Shown: positions 27,555 through 36,648 of the stretch, one piece after another
Numbering within the stretch: the first letter of the stretch is position 1
Layout of the letters: every line of letters starts with the position of its first letter
NCBI RefSeq assembly: GCF_041690465.1
Contig: NZ_JAWLHG010000020.1
Span: 33,014-97,013, forward strand
Length of the DNA: 64,000 bases
Source: Falsiroseomonas sp041690465
Lineage (GTDB): Bacteria; Pseudomonadota; Alphaproteobacteria; Acetobacterales; Acetobacteraceae
Reading direction: 5' to 3'
Translations under genes and position numbers: made by a program
The notes under the pieces: model-generated
Seen by the model: the letters and a program-made list of their open reading frames with translations, nothing else
Told to the model about the DNA's origin: nothing
The model's database searches: none

Positions 27555-27575
27555 GGGAAAGGCTCAGCCCTTCCC
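27555..27575. terminator. Bidirectional hairpin between the Stv-like gene and grpE
   Basis: GGGAAAGGC-TCA-GCCCTTCCC forms a 9-bp stem with one mismatch and a 3-base loop. It lies between convergent genes and overlaps the grpE stop codon. Confidence 0.45.
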
Positions 27576-28115
27576 GGCCACCACCACCATCGCCGGCTTC
27601 AGCAACCGGCCGTTGAGGGTCCAGGCCGGCGTCCAGGCCTGGATCACCGTGCCGGGCTCCACCCCCTCCGGCGCCGGCTGCTCGGCCATTGCCTGGTGGT
27701 GCTCCGGGTCGAAGGGCTTGCCCTCGGGGTCCTGCTTCTGGATGCCGTGGCGCTCCAGCACGGCGACGAAGCCGCGCTCCACGCCCTCGAAGCCGTTGCG
27801 GAGCTTGGCGAGCAGCTCGGGCTCGCCCTCCTCCGCCTTCGGCAGGCTGTCGAGGCCGCGGCGGAGGTTTTCCGCCGTCTCCACCACGTCGCGGGCGAAT
27901 TTCTGCACGGCGTAGAGCCGCGCCTCCTCCGCCTCGCGCCGGGCGCGGCTGCGCAGGTTCTGCATCTCCGCCTCGGCGCGCAGCCACTTGTCGCGCAGCT
28001 CCGTCACCTCGGATTCCAGCGCGGCGAGGCGCTCGGCCTCGGTCTGCGGCGCGGGCGCGTCGGGGGCGACCTCGGGCCGATCGGCCGGGGTCGGGGTGTC
28101 GTTGGTCTCGCTCAT
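27564..28115 (-). CDS. grpE: Nucleotide exchange factor GrpE
   Basis: A 183-residue nucleotide exchange factor for DnaK. The acidic N-terminus leads to a long helix (RLAALESEVTELRDKWLRAE, NLRSRARREAEEARLYAVQK). The C-terminal beta domain ends VIQAWTPAWTLNGRLLKPAM, the family signature. The start MSETNDTP at 28115 is preferred over an upstream in-frame ATG that would add 35 unrelated residues. It belongs functionally with dnaK and dnaJ but is a separate unit here. Confidence 0.97.
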   Translation of the reverse strand: MSETNDTPTPADRPEVAPDAPAPQTEAERLAALESEVTELRDKWLRAEAEMQNLRSRARREAEEARLYAVQKFARDVVETAENLRRGLDSLPKAEEGEPELLAKLRNGFEGVERGFVAVLERHGIQKQDPEGKPFDPEHHQAMAEQPAPEGVEPGTVIQAWTPAWTLNGRLLKPAMVVVAGKG

Positions 28116-28289
28116 GTCGGGGATATTCGGACTTTGCGTCTCTGGGGGCGCAGGCCGCCCTGCGGCAGCCCGCCATTCCCCCTCACCTAGGCGCCCGCGA
28201 CGCCAGGGACAAGCTTGCACCCGCGATCGCTCGCGGCGAGTCGTCCAGGCCGCTTCAACATCCGCCGGTCGCGGGATGTCGTGCCCGCG

Positions 28290-29750
28290 TCACGCGGCGC
28301 GCAGGCCCGAGACGGTGGCGCCGAGCGCCTCGCGCAGTGCCGCGGCGCCGCCGGTCAGGCCCTGGGCGGTGCGCTCCAGCGCCGCCACCGCGCCGCCGGT
28401 CGCGACGATCGCCTGCTCGGCGCGATCCACCGCGCCCGCCGCGCGCTCGGTGCTGTTGGCCATGCGGGCGGCGGTGCCGGCGATCTCGCGCGTCGCGGCG
28501 CCCTGCTCCTCCACCGCCGCAGCGATCGCCCCGGCCACGCCGTCGAGCTCGCCGACGACGCCCGCGATGCCGCGGATCGCCTGCACCGCCTGGCCCGTGG
28601 CGGCCTGGATGGCGGCGACCTGCTGGCCGATCTCCTCGGTGGCGCGCGCGGTCTGCGCGGCCAGCGCCTTCACCTCGCCGGCGACCACCGCGAAGCCCTT
28701 GCCGGCCTCCCCGGCGCGTGCCGCCTCGATCGTCGCGTTCAGCGCCAGCAGGTTGGTCTGGCCGGCGATATCGCTGATCAGGCGCACCACCTCGCCGATG
28801 CGCGCGGCACCCTCGGCCAGGCTGGTCACCATGCCGTCAGTGCTGCGCGTCTCGTCGGCGGCGCGGCGGGCCACCTGCGCGGCGCCGGCGACCTGGCGGG
28901 TGACCTCGCCGACCGCCGTGGCCAGTTCCTCGGCGGCGGCGGCGACGCTCTGCACGCCGGCGGCGGCCTCGGCGGTCGCCTGCGCGGCCTGCTGCGCGCT
29001 GCCGGTGCCGGTGCCGGCGGCGCGGGCGAGCTCCGCGGCGGCGGCGTCGAGATCGGCCGCGGCGCGCGTCACCTCCTGCGCGACGCTGCCGATGCGGGCG
29101 TCCACCTCCTCGGCCAGTGCCAGCCGCGCGGCGCGCGCCTCGCCGGCAGCGGCGGCTTCCTGGGCGGCGCGACGGGCCTGCTCGGCCTGCTCGGCGGCAC
29201 GCGCTTCGCGCGCCTCGGCCAGCGCGGCCTCGGCCTCGGTGGCGGCGCGTTCCAGGCCGGTGACGATCACCAGCAGCATCGCCGCCTCCGCCAGCAGGAT
29301 GCCGGCATGCAGCGCGACCCGGCCGAGGCCGCCGGCGCTGCCGAACACCGCCGCGGGTGCCAGCTCGTTCACCACCGTGTGATGCAGCGCGACGGTCAGC
29401 GTGCCGAGCAGGATGGCGCGGCGGTCCACCAGCCCGGCCAGCGCCGCGAGGGCGGCGAAATAGGCCATGTGCATGTCCACGCGCAGCCAGTCCGGCGCTA
29501 CCCAGACCAGCGCCGAGACCTGCACCATCAGCGCCACCGCGATGGTCTGGCGGCTGGCCGGCTGGCCGGCGCCGGCGCGGGCGACCAGCCAAGCCGCCAG
29601 CGCCGCACCGGCGGCCAGCGCCGCACCGCCCTGGATCTCCGTGGCGCCGTGGCCGGCGAGCCAGGCGATGCCGGGCGTGGCCACCGCCAGCCCCCCCATC
29701 AGCGCCAGCAGGGAGCGCGCGGTGCGCAGGCGCAGTTCGTCGAGGTTCAC
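28290..29750 (-). CDS. Methyl-accepting chemotaxis protein with multi-helix N-terminal sensor
   Basis: A 486-residue chemoreceptor. Residues 1-180 hold about six hydrophobic helices with no periplasmic domain (LLALMGGLAVATPGIAWLAG, IAVALMVQVSALVWVAPDWL). An alanine-rich coiled coil follows, then the cytoplasmic signalling domain with the hairpin tip ISDIAGQTNLLALNATIEAA. No HAMP domain is evident, so signals are likely sensed in or near the membrane. GTG start at 29750. It follows a small gene on the same strand by 13 bases, probably in one transcript. Confidence 0.9.
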   Translation of the reverse strand: MNLDELRLRTARSLLALMGGLAVATPGIAWLAGHGATEIQGGAALAAGAALAAWLVARAGAGQPASRQTIAVALMVQVSALVWVAPDWLRVDMHMAYFAALAALAGLVDRRAILLGTLTVALHHTVVNELAPAAVFGSAGGLGRVALHAGILLAEAAMLLVIVTGLERAATEAEAALAEAREARAAEQAEQARRAAQEAAAAGEARAARLALAEEVDARIGSVAQEVTRAAADLDAAAAELARAAGTGTGSAQQAAQATAEAAAGVQSVAAAAEELATAVGEVTRQVAGAAQVARRAADETRSTDGMVTSLAEGAARIGEVVRLISDIAGQTNLLALNATIEAARAGEAGKGFAVVAGEVKALAAQTARATEEIGQQVAAIQAATGQAVQAIRGIAGVVGELDGVAGAIAAAVEEQGAATREIAGTAARMANSTERAAGAVDRAEQAIVATGGAVAALERTAQGLTGGAAALREALGATVSGLRAA

Positions 29751-29763
29751 GGTCGGGTCCTCA

Positions 29764-30120
29764 TCAGGAAACGGGGGTGTCGGCAGCGCCGCGATTGTCG
29801 CAGCCGCCCCAGCCGAGCGCGGGCAGGGCGAGCCAGGCGCCGCTCGCCCGCCGCAGCGCGGCGCCCGACGCGTCGAGGGCGGCCGGTGCGGCGATGGCGG
29901 CGGCGAAGGGGCCGAGGCGGCGCAGCGCCACCGGGTCCCAGCCCGGCACGGCGAGCACGCCGAGCAGCGCCGCGTCCTCCGTGCGTCCGGGCGGGAACAG
30001 CAGCAGCAGGGGCTGGCCCTCGCGCGGCCAGGCCTGCAGCGCGCCGAGCGCCAGCGTGGCGCCGGCCAGCAGCGCGAGCGGCGCGGCGGCGATGCGGGGG
30101 GGCGTTGGCGGGGTTGCCAT
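29764..30120 (-). CDS. Small Ala/Leu-rich protein of unknown function
   Basis: A 118-residue protein I do not recognise. It has an N-terminal hydrophobic segment (PLALLAGATLALGALQAW) that could be a signal anchor. An extracytoplasmic-looking region follows with LLLLFPPGRTEDAALLGVLA, ending GWGGCDNRGAADTPVS. A GTG start at 30129 is an alternative. It directly precedes the chemoreceptor gene, so it might be an accessory to it; that rests on proximity alone. Confidence 0.55.
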   Translation of the reverse strand: MATPPTPPRIAAAPLALLAGATLALGALQAWPREGQPLLLLFPPGRTEDAALLGVLAVPGWDPVALRRLGPFAAAIAAPAALDASGAALRRASGAWLALPALGWGGCDNRGAADTPVS

Positions 30121-30207
30121 ATGCAACACTTCGCATGGCTGGGGCTAAGGCTTCTTGAATGACGGCGCCCTGTTCCGGCGGCGACCGGTCCGGACTACAC
30201 CCCCCGC

Positions 30208-31746
30208 GTGCTCAGAAGCGTCTTCACCGTCGGCGGCTGGACCATGGCGAGCCGCGTGCTCGGCTTCGCCCGCGACATGCTGATCGCGGCCTGGCTCGGC
30301 GCCGGCCCGGTGGCGGATGCCTTCTTCGTCGCCCTCAAGCTGCCCAACCTGTTCCGCCGCCTGTTCGGCGAGGGCGCCTTCAACGCCGCCTTCGTCCCCG
30401 CCTTCGCCGGCAGCTATGCGGTGGACGGCGCCCGCAAGGCACAGGCGCTGGCCAACAGCTTGGCCGGGCTGATGACGATCTGGCTGTCGGCCCTGGTGAT
30501 CCTCGGCATCGTCTTCATGCCGCAGGTGCTGTTCGTGCTGGCGCCGGGCTTCGTGGGGGAGGCGGTGCGGTTTCCGCTGGCCGTCGAGCTCACCCGCATC
30601 ACCTTCCCCTATCTGCTGTTCATCTGCCTGGCCGCGCTGGTCTCCGGCGTGCTGAACGGGATGGACCGCTTCGGCGCGGCGGCGGCGGCGCCGGTGCTGT
30701 TCAACCTGATGGCGATGGGCGCGCTGGTCGGGCTGACCCCCTACGTCGCCACGCCCGGCCATGCGCTGGCCTGGGGGGTGGCGGCCTCCGGCGTCGCGCA
30801 GCTGGCGATGCTGCTGATCGCGGTGCGGCAGGCGGGGATGGCGATCAACCCGCTGTCGCGCCCGCGGCTGACCCCCGACGTGCTGGGCGTGCTGCGGCGG
30901 ATGGTGCCGGGGCTGGTGGGGGCGGGGGTGACGCAGCTCAACCTGGCGATCGACATCGTCATCGCCAGCCTGCTGCCGGCCGGCGCGGTGAGCTACCTCT
31001 ACTACGCCGACCGGGTGGCGCAGCTGCCGCTCGGCGTGATCGGGGCGGCGGTGGGCACGGCGCTGCTGCCGCTGCTGGCGCGGCAGTTGCGCACGGGCCT
31101 GCCGCTCTCGGCGCATCGCAGCCAGAACCGGGCGATCGAGCTCTCCCTCGCCTTCGCACTGCCGGCCGCCTTCGCCATGGCGGTGGCGGCGCAGCCGATC
31201 ATCTCGGTGCTGTTCGAGCGCGGCGCCTTCGGCGCGGCGGCGACGGCGGCGACCACCGCGGCGCTGGTCGCCTATGCGCTGGGGCTGCCCGCCTTCGTGC
31301 TGGTGAAGACGCTGACGCCGGGCTTCTTCGCCCGCGGCGACACCGCCACGCCGGTGAAGGTGGGGCTGTTCGTGGTGGCGCTGAACCTGGCGCTGAACCT
31401 GGCGCTGACGCCCTTCCTCGGCCATGCCGGCATCGCGCTGGCCACCGCGGTGGCGGCCTGGGTGAATGTGCTGGTGCTGGGCCGGCTGCTGATGCGCCGG
31501 CGGCGGCTGGTTCTGGACCGGCGGCTGCTCCGCGCGGTGCCGCGGCTGCTCGGCGCGGCGGCGGTGATGTCGGCGCTGCTGCTGGCGCTGGAGGCGGCGC
31601 TGTTCCCCACCGTCGGTGCGTGGCGCTATTCCGGGCTGGCGCTGCTGGTGGCGGCGGGGCTGGTCGCCTATTTCGGCGCCGCGCAGCTGCTCGGCGGGAT
31701 GGACCTGCGCGAAGCTTTGCGGATGCTGCGCCGGCGCCGCGCCTGA
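30208..31746 (+). CDS. murJ: Lipid II flippase MurJ
   Basis: A 512-residue, about 14-helix inner-membrane protein that moves lipid II across the membrane for peptidoglycan synthesis. The MviN/MurJ family signatures are present: SRVLGFARDMLIAAWLGAGP and PNLFRRLFGEGAFNAAFVPA at the N-terminus, then PGFFARGDTATPVKVGLFVV. The GTG start at 30208 has no clear ribosome binding site. The upstream block 30170-30183 is shared with the DUF3422 gene. A short GC-rich hairpin (31747-31759) follows the stop codon. Confidence 0.97.
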   Translation: MLRSVFTVGGWTMASRVLGFARDMLIAAWLGAGPVADAFFVALKLPNLFRRLFGEGAFNAAFVPAFAGSYAVDGARKAQALANSLAGLMTIWLSALVILGIVFMPQVLFVLAPGFVGEAVRFPLAVELTRITFPYLLFICLAALVSGVLNGMDRFGAAAAAPVLFNLMAMGALVGLTPYVATPGHALAWGVAASGVAQLAMLLIAVRQAGMAINPLSRPRLTPDVLGVLRRMVPGLVGAGVTQLNLAIDIVIASLLPAGAVSYLYYADRVAQLPLGVIGAAVGTALLPLLARQLRTGLPLSAHRSQNRAIELSLAFALPAAFAMAVAAQPIISVLFERGAFGAAATAATTAALVAYALGLPAFVLVKTLTPGFFARGDTATPVKVGLFVVALNLALNLALTPFLGHAGIALATAVAAWVNVLVLGRLLMRRRRLVLDRRLLRAVPRLLGAAAVMSALLLALEAALFPTVGAWRYSGLALLVAAGLVAYFGAAQLLGGMDLREALRMLRRRRA

Positions 31747-31830
31747 CCCGGAGTCCGGGCGCCCCATTCTTCACCGCAATGCGATCTCAGAGCCATCCCG
31801 CTTCGGGCGAATGTCCTGTACCAACCTGGG

Positions 31831-33429
31831 ATGAATTACGATCACCCGGGCGAGCATGGCGCGTGGCGGTATGCTTCGGCGGAACGTTCTGGAGCGCGGC
31901 AAGGTGCGGCGTCGGCACTCGGCTTCCTCGAGGGAGGGCGCACGCTGGGCGCGCTGATGCGGGCACATGACTGGTCGGCCACGCCGATCGGCCCGCCCGC
32001 CGCCTGGCCGCAATCCCTGCGCACGGCGGTGAGCATCGCGCTCAACTCCCGCCATCCGATGTTCGTCGCCTGGGGCGCCGAGCTCACCTTCCTCTACAAC
32101 GACGCCTATGCGGAGATCCTCGGCGCCAAGCACCCGGCCGCGCTCGGCCGGCGCTTCCGCGACATCTGGAGCGAGATCTGGCCCGACATCTTGCCATTGA
32201 TCGAGCGCGCCCTGGGCGGCGAGGCCACCTGGAGCGACGACCTGCCGCTCGTCATGGCGCGGAACGGCTACATGGAGGAGACCTACTTCACCTTCTCCTA
32301 CAGCCCGATCCGCGACGAGAGCGGCGGCATCGGCGGCATGTTCTGCGCCGTCACGGAAACCACCGGCCGGGTGCTCGGCGAGCGTCGGCAGCGCGAGACC
32401 GCCGCCGCACTGCGGGCGAGCGAGGAGGCGCTGCGCGAGGAGCGCGACCGCCTCTACGCCCTGTTCACGCATGCCCCAGGCTTTGTCGCCGCCCTGGACG
32501 GGCCGGAGCACCGCTTCGTCCTGGCCAACGACGCCTTCCTGCTGCTGGTCGGCGGGCGGGCGATGGTGGGCAAGACCGTGCGGGAGGCCTTGCCGGATAT
32601 CGAGGGCCAGGGCTTCTTCGAGCGGCTCGACCGCGCCTATGCCTCCGGCCAGCCCTTCGTCGGGCGCGAGGTGCGCATCGTGTTCCGCAAGGCCGCCGGC
32701 GCGCCGCCCGAGGAGCACTTCGTCGATTTCGTCTACCAGCCGGTGCGCGAACGCGACGGCAGCATCTCCGGCATCTTCGTCCAGGGCACGGATGTCACCG
32801 AGCGTGTCCGGGCCGCGGCGCAGCAGCGCCTGCTGCTGGACGAGCTCAGCCACCGCGTGAAGAACAACCTGGCGGCGGTGCAGTCGATCGCCGCCATGAC
32901 CGCCCGCGGCTCCTCCGACATGGGGGAATTCCTGCAGGCGTTCCTGGCGCGGCTGTCCGCCCTGGCCCGCGCGCATGATCTGCTGGCGCGCAATGCATGG
33001 CAGGCGATGGATCTGCACACCCTGCTCTCCAACGCGCTCGACGCCTTCGGCGCGCGGCGTGTCGTGCTGGCCGGTCCGCCGGTGACGCTCGATGCCCGGC
33101 AGTCCCTGGCCGTAGGGCTGATGGCGCATGAGCTGGCCACCAACGCGGCGAAATATGGCGCGCTGTCGCAGGCCGGCGGCCGCGTCGAGATCGGCTGGGC
33201 GATCCCGGCAAGCCAGCGCCGGCTGGAGGTCGCCTGGACGGAGTCAGGCGGCCCGCCCGTGCGGCGGCCGGAGCGGCGCGGCTTCGGCACGCGGCTGATC
33301 GAGCGCAGCGTCCGGTCCGACCTTGGCGGCGAGGTCGCGCTGGACTGGCGGCCGGACGGGCTGCGCTGCGCGATCTCCGTGCCGCTTGCCGGCGCGGCGC
33401 AGGAGAAGGCGGCGGCGCTCCGGGCCTGA
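31831..33429 (+). CDS. PAS-domain HWE-family sensor histidine kinase
   Basis: A 532-residue soluble kinase. An N-terminal PAS-like domain (about 35-190) has DWSATPIGPPAAWPQSLRTA and PMFVAWGAELTFLYNDAYAE. A second PAS (about 208-330) and the dimerisation/phosphoacceptor region LDELSHRVKNNLAAVQSIAA (His341) follow. The ATPase part carries HELATNAAKYGALS and WTESGGPPV, diagnostic of the HWE family. No membrane segment is seen, so the signal is cytoplasmic, possibly light or redox. No response regulator is adjacent. It converges on another kinase gene across hairpin-string element 2. Confidence 0.92.
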   Translation: MNYDHPGEHGAWRYASAERSGARQGAASALGFLEGGRTLGALMRAHDWSATPIGPPAAWPQSLRTAVSIALNSRHPMFVAWGAELTFLYNDAYAEILGAKHPAALGRRFRDIWSEIWPDILPLIERALGGEATWSDDLPLVMARNGYMEETYFTFSYSPIRDESGGIGGMFCAVTETTGRVLGERRQRETAAALRASEEALREERDRLYALFTHAPGFVAALDGPEHRFVLANDAFLLLVGGRAMVGKTVREALPDIEGQGFFERLDRAYASGQPFVGREVRIVFRKAAGAPPEEHFVDFVYQPVRERDGSISGIFVQGTDVTERVRAAAQQRLLLDELSHRVKNNLAAVQSIAAMTARGSSDMGEFLQAFLARLSALARAHDLLARNAWQAMDLHTLLSNALDAFGARRVVLAGPPVTLDARQSLAVGLMAHELATNAAKYGALSQAGGRVEIGWAIPASQRRLEVAWTESGGPPVRRPERRGFGTRLIERSVRSDLGGEVALDWRPDGLRCAISVPLAGAAQEKAAALRA

Positions 33430-33444
33430 TCGGCGTCACACCGG

Positions 33445-33600
33445 GCTCCTGAAGTGCTGACGCACTTCATGTCTCAAGCGCCGGCGCCCGCTCCGCGGGC
33501 TTGGCTCGTCATGCCGAAGGCATGCGTTCCGCATGACGCACTTGCGGCGGCGGCCATTCGGCCGCTCGGCTGGCTGCGCCGGCCGCACGTCTGGACTTGG
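33445..33600 (+). repeat. Hairpin-string 3' element, copy 2 (divergent)
   Basis: This lies between the convergent ends of two kinase genes. It starts with GAAGTGC-TGAC-GCACTTC (33451-33468). A degenerate head (TCAAGCGCCGGCGCCCGC, from 33473) and CTTGGCT (near 33500) follow. The small hairpins are GCCCGC-TCC-GCGGGC, CATGCG-TTC-CGCATG and GCGGCC-ATTC-GGCCGC. It has the same order and orientation relative to the upstream gene as copies 1, 3 and 4. Confidence 0.5.
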
Positions 33601-33611
33601 CGAGCCGGGTA

Positions 33612-35408
33612 TCAGCCCGGCTCGGCCGTCGCCTCCGGCAGCCAGATCGTCACGGTGGTGCCGCGCCCCGGCCCCGGGCTCTCGATCCGCAGCGTGCCGC
33701 CGGCGCCGCGCACGAAGGCGCGCACCGAGGCAAGGCCGAGGCCGGTTCCTTTGCCCGGCGGCTTGGTGGTGAAGAACGCCTCCTGCAGCCGCGCGAGCGT
33801 CGCCGCATCCATGCCGATTCCCGCATCGGCCACGCTGATCCGGGCGTGGCGCAGGTCGCGCCGCAGTTTCGCGGGCAGCCCCTCCGGTGCCTGCTGCGGC
33901 GGTTCCGCCGCCAGCGAGATCGCGATGGCGCCGCCCTCCGGCATGGCGTCGCGGGCATTGAAGGCGAGGTTGAGCAGCACCGCCTCGAACTCCGCCGGCG
34001 CGCCGGCGACCAGCGCCGGCAACCCCTCCGGGCGGATGTCGAGCGAGAGCGGGTAGCCCGCCGGCAGGGTGCGGGCGAGCAGGTCGGCCACGGCTGCCAG
34101 CGTCGCGGCCGGATCGAAGGTCGGTTGCGCCTCGGCCGCGCCATCCCGACGGGCCACCCGGAGCATCCGGTCGGTGAGCGCGGCCCCGCGCCCGGCGGCG
34201 TCGGCCATCAACTCCAGCAGCTTGCCCGCGCGTTCCCGATCGCCGGCCGCGATCGCCTTGCGAGCCAGGACGGTGCCGCCCTGCACCGCCTGGACGGTGT
34301 TGCGGAAGTCATGCGTCACGCCGGCGACCACCTCGCCCAGCACCTGCAGGCGATGGTTCCGGCGCAGCGCCGCCTCGGCCTCCGCACGGTGTTCGGCCTC
34401 GACACGCGCCTGGTCGAGGGCCTCCGTCTCCCGGATGGCGCCGCCGCGCACCAGCCAGGTGAGCCACAGCAGCACCAGCGCGGTGGCGGCGGCCACGGCC
34501 GCCAGCCCGGCCATCTGGCGCTGCCACGCGCCGACAGGGCCGGCCGGGTGGAGGCCCCGGACCACCACCGCCGGCACGTCGCCCGCCACGATGCGGGCGG
34601 CATAGAGCCGCCTCTGCCCATCCAGTGGCGAGACGTCGTGCAGGAGGACGACCTCGTCAGGCGCCGCGACCGCGGCGCGCGCCACGGCGCCCAGCGCGGC
34701 GGTGTCCTGCGGCGATATCCCATCGCTCGGCGGCGGCGGTGGCGGATGGCTTGCCAGGATCAGCCCGTCGCTGGCCCTCAGCAGCGCAATCTCGTCGCGG
34801 GTGCCGGCCAGCAGGCCGGCATACACGGCGTTGAAATCTGCCTGCGCGAAGGTCGTCCACACCACGCCGCCATCCGGCCTTCCGGCGGCGTCCAGCCTCG
34901 GGCGGCTGTAAACGAAGACGCGGCGTCCCCGCAGCCGGGTCACCAGCGGTTCCGAGAGGTAGGGGCCGGCGCCGGGACCCTGCTGGTGGCGGACATAGCC
35001 GCGGTCCGAGAAGTCCACCGCGGGCGGCGGGGAGGGCAGCGAGGCGACATGGGCGGGTCGCCCATCCGGCGTCGTGAGCCCGGTATTGCTGATGGCGGGG
35101 GCATGCGTGACCAGGTGGTGCAGCATGTCGGCGATGCCGGTGTCCGCCGAAATCTCGTCCCACGAGATGTCGCGGATGCGCCACAGCACCGCGGCGAGGA
35201 GCGCTTCCTGGGTTTCGAAGGCGCGCAGGGCATGCTCGTGCAGCAGGTCGAGGCTGGTGCGCAGCCGCGCCTCGGCCGCGTTTTGCTCGCGCGACCAGGC
35301 GAACAGCGCGGCACCGAGCAGGGCCAGCAGCGGCAGGGTGACGGAGGCGATCCAGAGCGGCCAGAAACGCAGACGGCGGATCGGAGACGGGTGCCCGCGG
35401 AGCTGCAC
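33612..35408 (-). CDS. Membrane-bound sensor histidine kinase
   Basis: A 598-residue inner-membrane kinase. TM1 is near 15-37 (WIASVTLPLLALLGAALFAW). An extracytoplasmic Cache-like sensor spans about 38-295 (DFSDRGYVRHQQ, VFVYSRPRL). TM2 is near 300-320, followed by the phosphoacceptor His366 (GVTHDFRNTVQ) and an ATPase domain with NLAFNARDAMPEGG and GKGTGLGLASV. The GTG at 35408 is preferred because GGGGAGGG lies upstream; an ATG at 35504 has no such site. It is likely an orphan kinase; no receiver domain is attached or adjacent. Confidence 0.9.
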   Translation of the reverse strand: MQLRGHPSPIRRLRFWPLWIASVTLPLLALLGAALFAWSREQNAAEARLRTSLDLLHEHALRAFETQEALLAAVLWRIRDISWDEISADTGIADMLHHLVTHAPAISNTGLTTPDGRPAHVASLPSPPPAVDFSDRGYVRHQQGPGAGPYLSEPLVTRLRGRRVFVYSRPRLDAAGRPDGGVVWTTFAQADFNAVYAGLLAGTRDEIALLRASDGLILASHPPPPPPSDGISPQDTAALGAVARAAVAAPDEVVLLHDVSPLDGQRRLYAARIVAGDVPAVVVRGLHPAGPVGAWQRQMAGLAAVAAATALVLLWLTWLVRGGAIRETEALDQARVEAEHRAEAEAALRRNHRLQVLGEVVAGVTHDFRNTVQAVQGGTVLARKAIAAGDRERAGKLLELMADAAGRGAALTDRMLRVARRDGAAEAQPTFDPAATLAAVADLLARTLPAGYPLSLDIRPEGLPALVAGAPAEFEAVLLNLAFNARDAMPEGGAIAISLAAEPPQQAPEGLPAKLRRDLRHARISVADAGIGMDAATLARLQEAFFTTKPPGKGTGLGLASVRAFVRGAGGTLRIESPGPGRGTTVTIWLPEATAEPG

Positions 35409-35560
35409 GTCAGACTGCCCTCCCCAGCCAAGCACGCCCGCTGCTCGATGCCGCAGATCCCGGCGATCCGATGCAACCTCTTCGTCTATTGCTGCATCGC
35501 ACACGGGATCGTCAAGCGAAGCGCAATCACGTCATCCGGCGCGCGTGGTTCCGCGGGCTG

Positions 35561-36079
35561 TCAGGCGCCGATCACGTCCAGGCCGCGCAGGCCGTGTTCC
35601 AGAAGCGTGCGCAGGTCGCGCGGGGCCAAGGCAATGCACCCTTCGGTCGGCCGGAAGTCAGGCCAGGCGAGGTGCAGGAAGATCGCGCTGCCGCGGTCCC
35701 GCTCGACCGGATTGTCGTTCCAGCCGAGCACGCCGACGACGTCGTAGAGGTGGTCCTCGCGCCACAGCTTCTCGTGCGAGGCATCGAAGGGCAGGCGGAC
35801 CGGGCGATTGTAGAGGCGGTGGGTGGGGTCGTCGCACCAGCCATCCTCCGGCGCGATCGGCTCCACCGGCACGGTGCAGCGCGGTGGCGGCCCGCGGTCG
35901 GCGCGGAACAGCACGCGGCGCAGCGGCATCAGGGCGGCGGGCGTGGCACCATCCCCTTCGCGCTTCTCGCTGGCGGGCCGCACCCCGCCCTTGCCGAGGG
36001 CGCAGCGCAGCACCAGCCCGTCGAAGACCAGCCGCCCTTCCGGCAGGACCCGCGCGAAGCCAGCCTCAGCCGGTGCCAT
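35561..36079 (-). CDS. L,D-transpeptidase (YkuD-type) family protein
   Basis: A 172-residue protein with the YkuD catalytic signature near its C-terminus: His136 and Cys148 in HLAWPDFRPTEGCIAL. Such enzymes make 3-3 cross-links or attach lipoproteins in peptidoglycan. No signal peptide is seen at the N-terminus (MAPAEAGFARVLPEGRLVF), which is unusual for the family. Related short proteins often carry the same lack, so a non-canonical export route or a different role is possible. Its start overlaps the upstream small gene by 14 bases, implying translational coupling. Confidence 0.85.
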   Translation of the reverse strand: MAPAEAGFARVLPEGRLVFDGLVLRCALGKGGVRPASEKREGDGATPAALMPLRRVLFRADRGPPPRCTVPVEPIAPEDGWCDDPTHRLYNRPVRLPFDASHEKLWREDHLYDVVGVLGWNDNPVERDRGSAIFLHLAWPDFRPTEGCIALAPRDLRTLLEHGLRGLDVIGA

Positions 36080-36425
36080 CGCGCGGCTCCGGGCGGGCGG
36101 CGAGGGCGGGGGGCGCCGAGGGCGTAGGCGGGGGCGTCGCCGCGCGGGCTTCGTCGAGGGCTGCCATGACGGCAGAGGAGAGCATGCCGAGCGGCCCGCC
36201 GAAAAGGCCGCCGCCGAGTACCTGCATCACAGGTGCGATGCGTTCCCCGGTCACCTCCCGGTAGATCGTGCCGATCACCGGCAGATGATGCAGGGGGTTC
36301 AGCCCGGCCAGGAACTCACCGAAGGTGATCTCGCCCGGCACGGGAACATGCGCATCGGGCTCCAGCGCCGGCAGTTCCACCGGCGGCAGGCCGGGGGCGC
36401 GGGTGAACAGCGCATCGAGCAGCAT
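36066..36425 (-). CDS. Hypothetical protein coupled to the L,D-transpeptidase gene
   Basis: A 119-residue protein I cannot assign. The conserved-looking core is FGEFLAGLNPLHHLPVIGTI, then REVTGERIAPVMQVLGGGLF and GGPLGMLSSAVMAALDEARA, followed by a Pro/Ala-rich tail. The Gly-rich hydrophobic stretch could insert in a membrane. ATG at 36425 has GGGAGG upstream. It overlaps the transpeptidase gene, so the two probably act together in the envelope. Confidence 0.65.
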   Translation of the reverse strand: MLLDALFTRAPGLPPVELPALEPDAHVPVPGEITFGEFLAGLNPLHHLPVIGTIYREVTGERIAPVMQVLGGGLFGGPLGMLSSAVMAALDEARAATPPPTPSAPPALAARPEPRDGTG

Positions 36426-36469
36426 GGCGGCCTCCCTGTGGCGAGAGAGACGGAGCAAGCCGCGTGCCG

Positions 36470-36645
36470 CACCCGATCAGCGTTGCTTGCGGTGGCGGCT
36501 CACAACTCTCGCTGGCGGCCGGCAAAGCCGGCCGAGGCCGCGAATGCGGCCCGCGCGCAAACCAGCCTGCCAGCCCGCCCGCCAGCGGCCCGCGCGAAAG
36601 GCAAGCGGCCGGAGGCCGCGCCCGCCGCCTGAGGGCACACAAAGC
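36470..36645 (-). repeat. Hairpin-string 3' element, copy 3
   Basis: Read on the minus strand from the ribA stop: the palindrome GCTGGC-GTA-GCCAGC spans the stop codon itself. TTTGTGTGCCCTCAGGCGGC follows (the conserved head, 36624-36636 on the plus strand). Then come GCGGCC-TCC-GGCCGC, GGCCGC-ATTC-GCGGCC and GGCCGGC-TTT-GCCGGCC. It fills the 223-base gap between ribA and the upstream end of the transpeptidase pair. No gene is seen here. Confidence 0.55.
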
Positions 36646-36648
36646 TGG

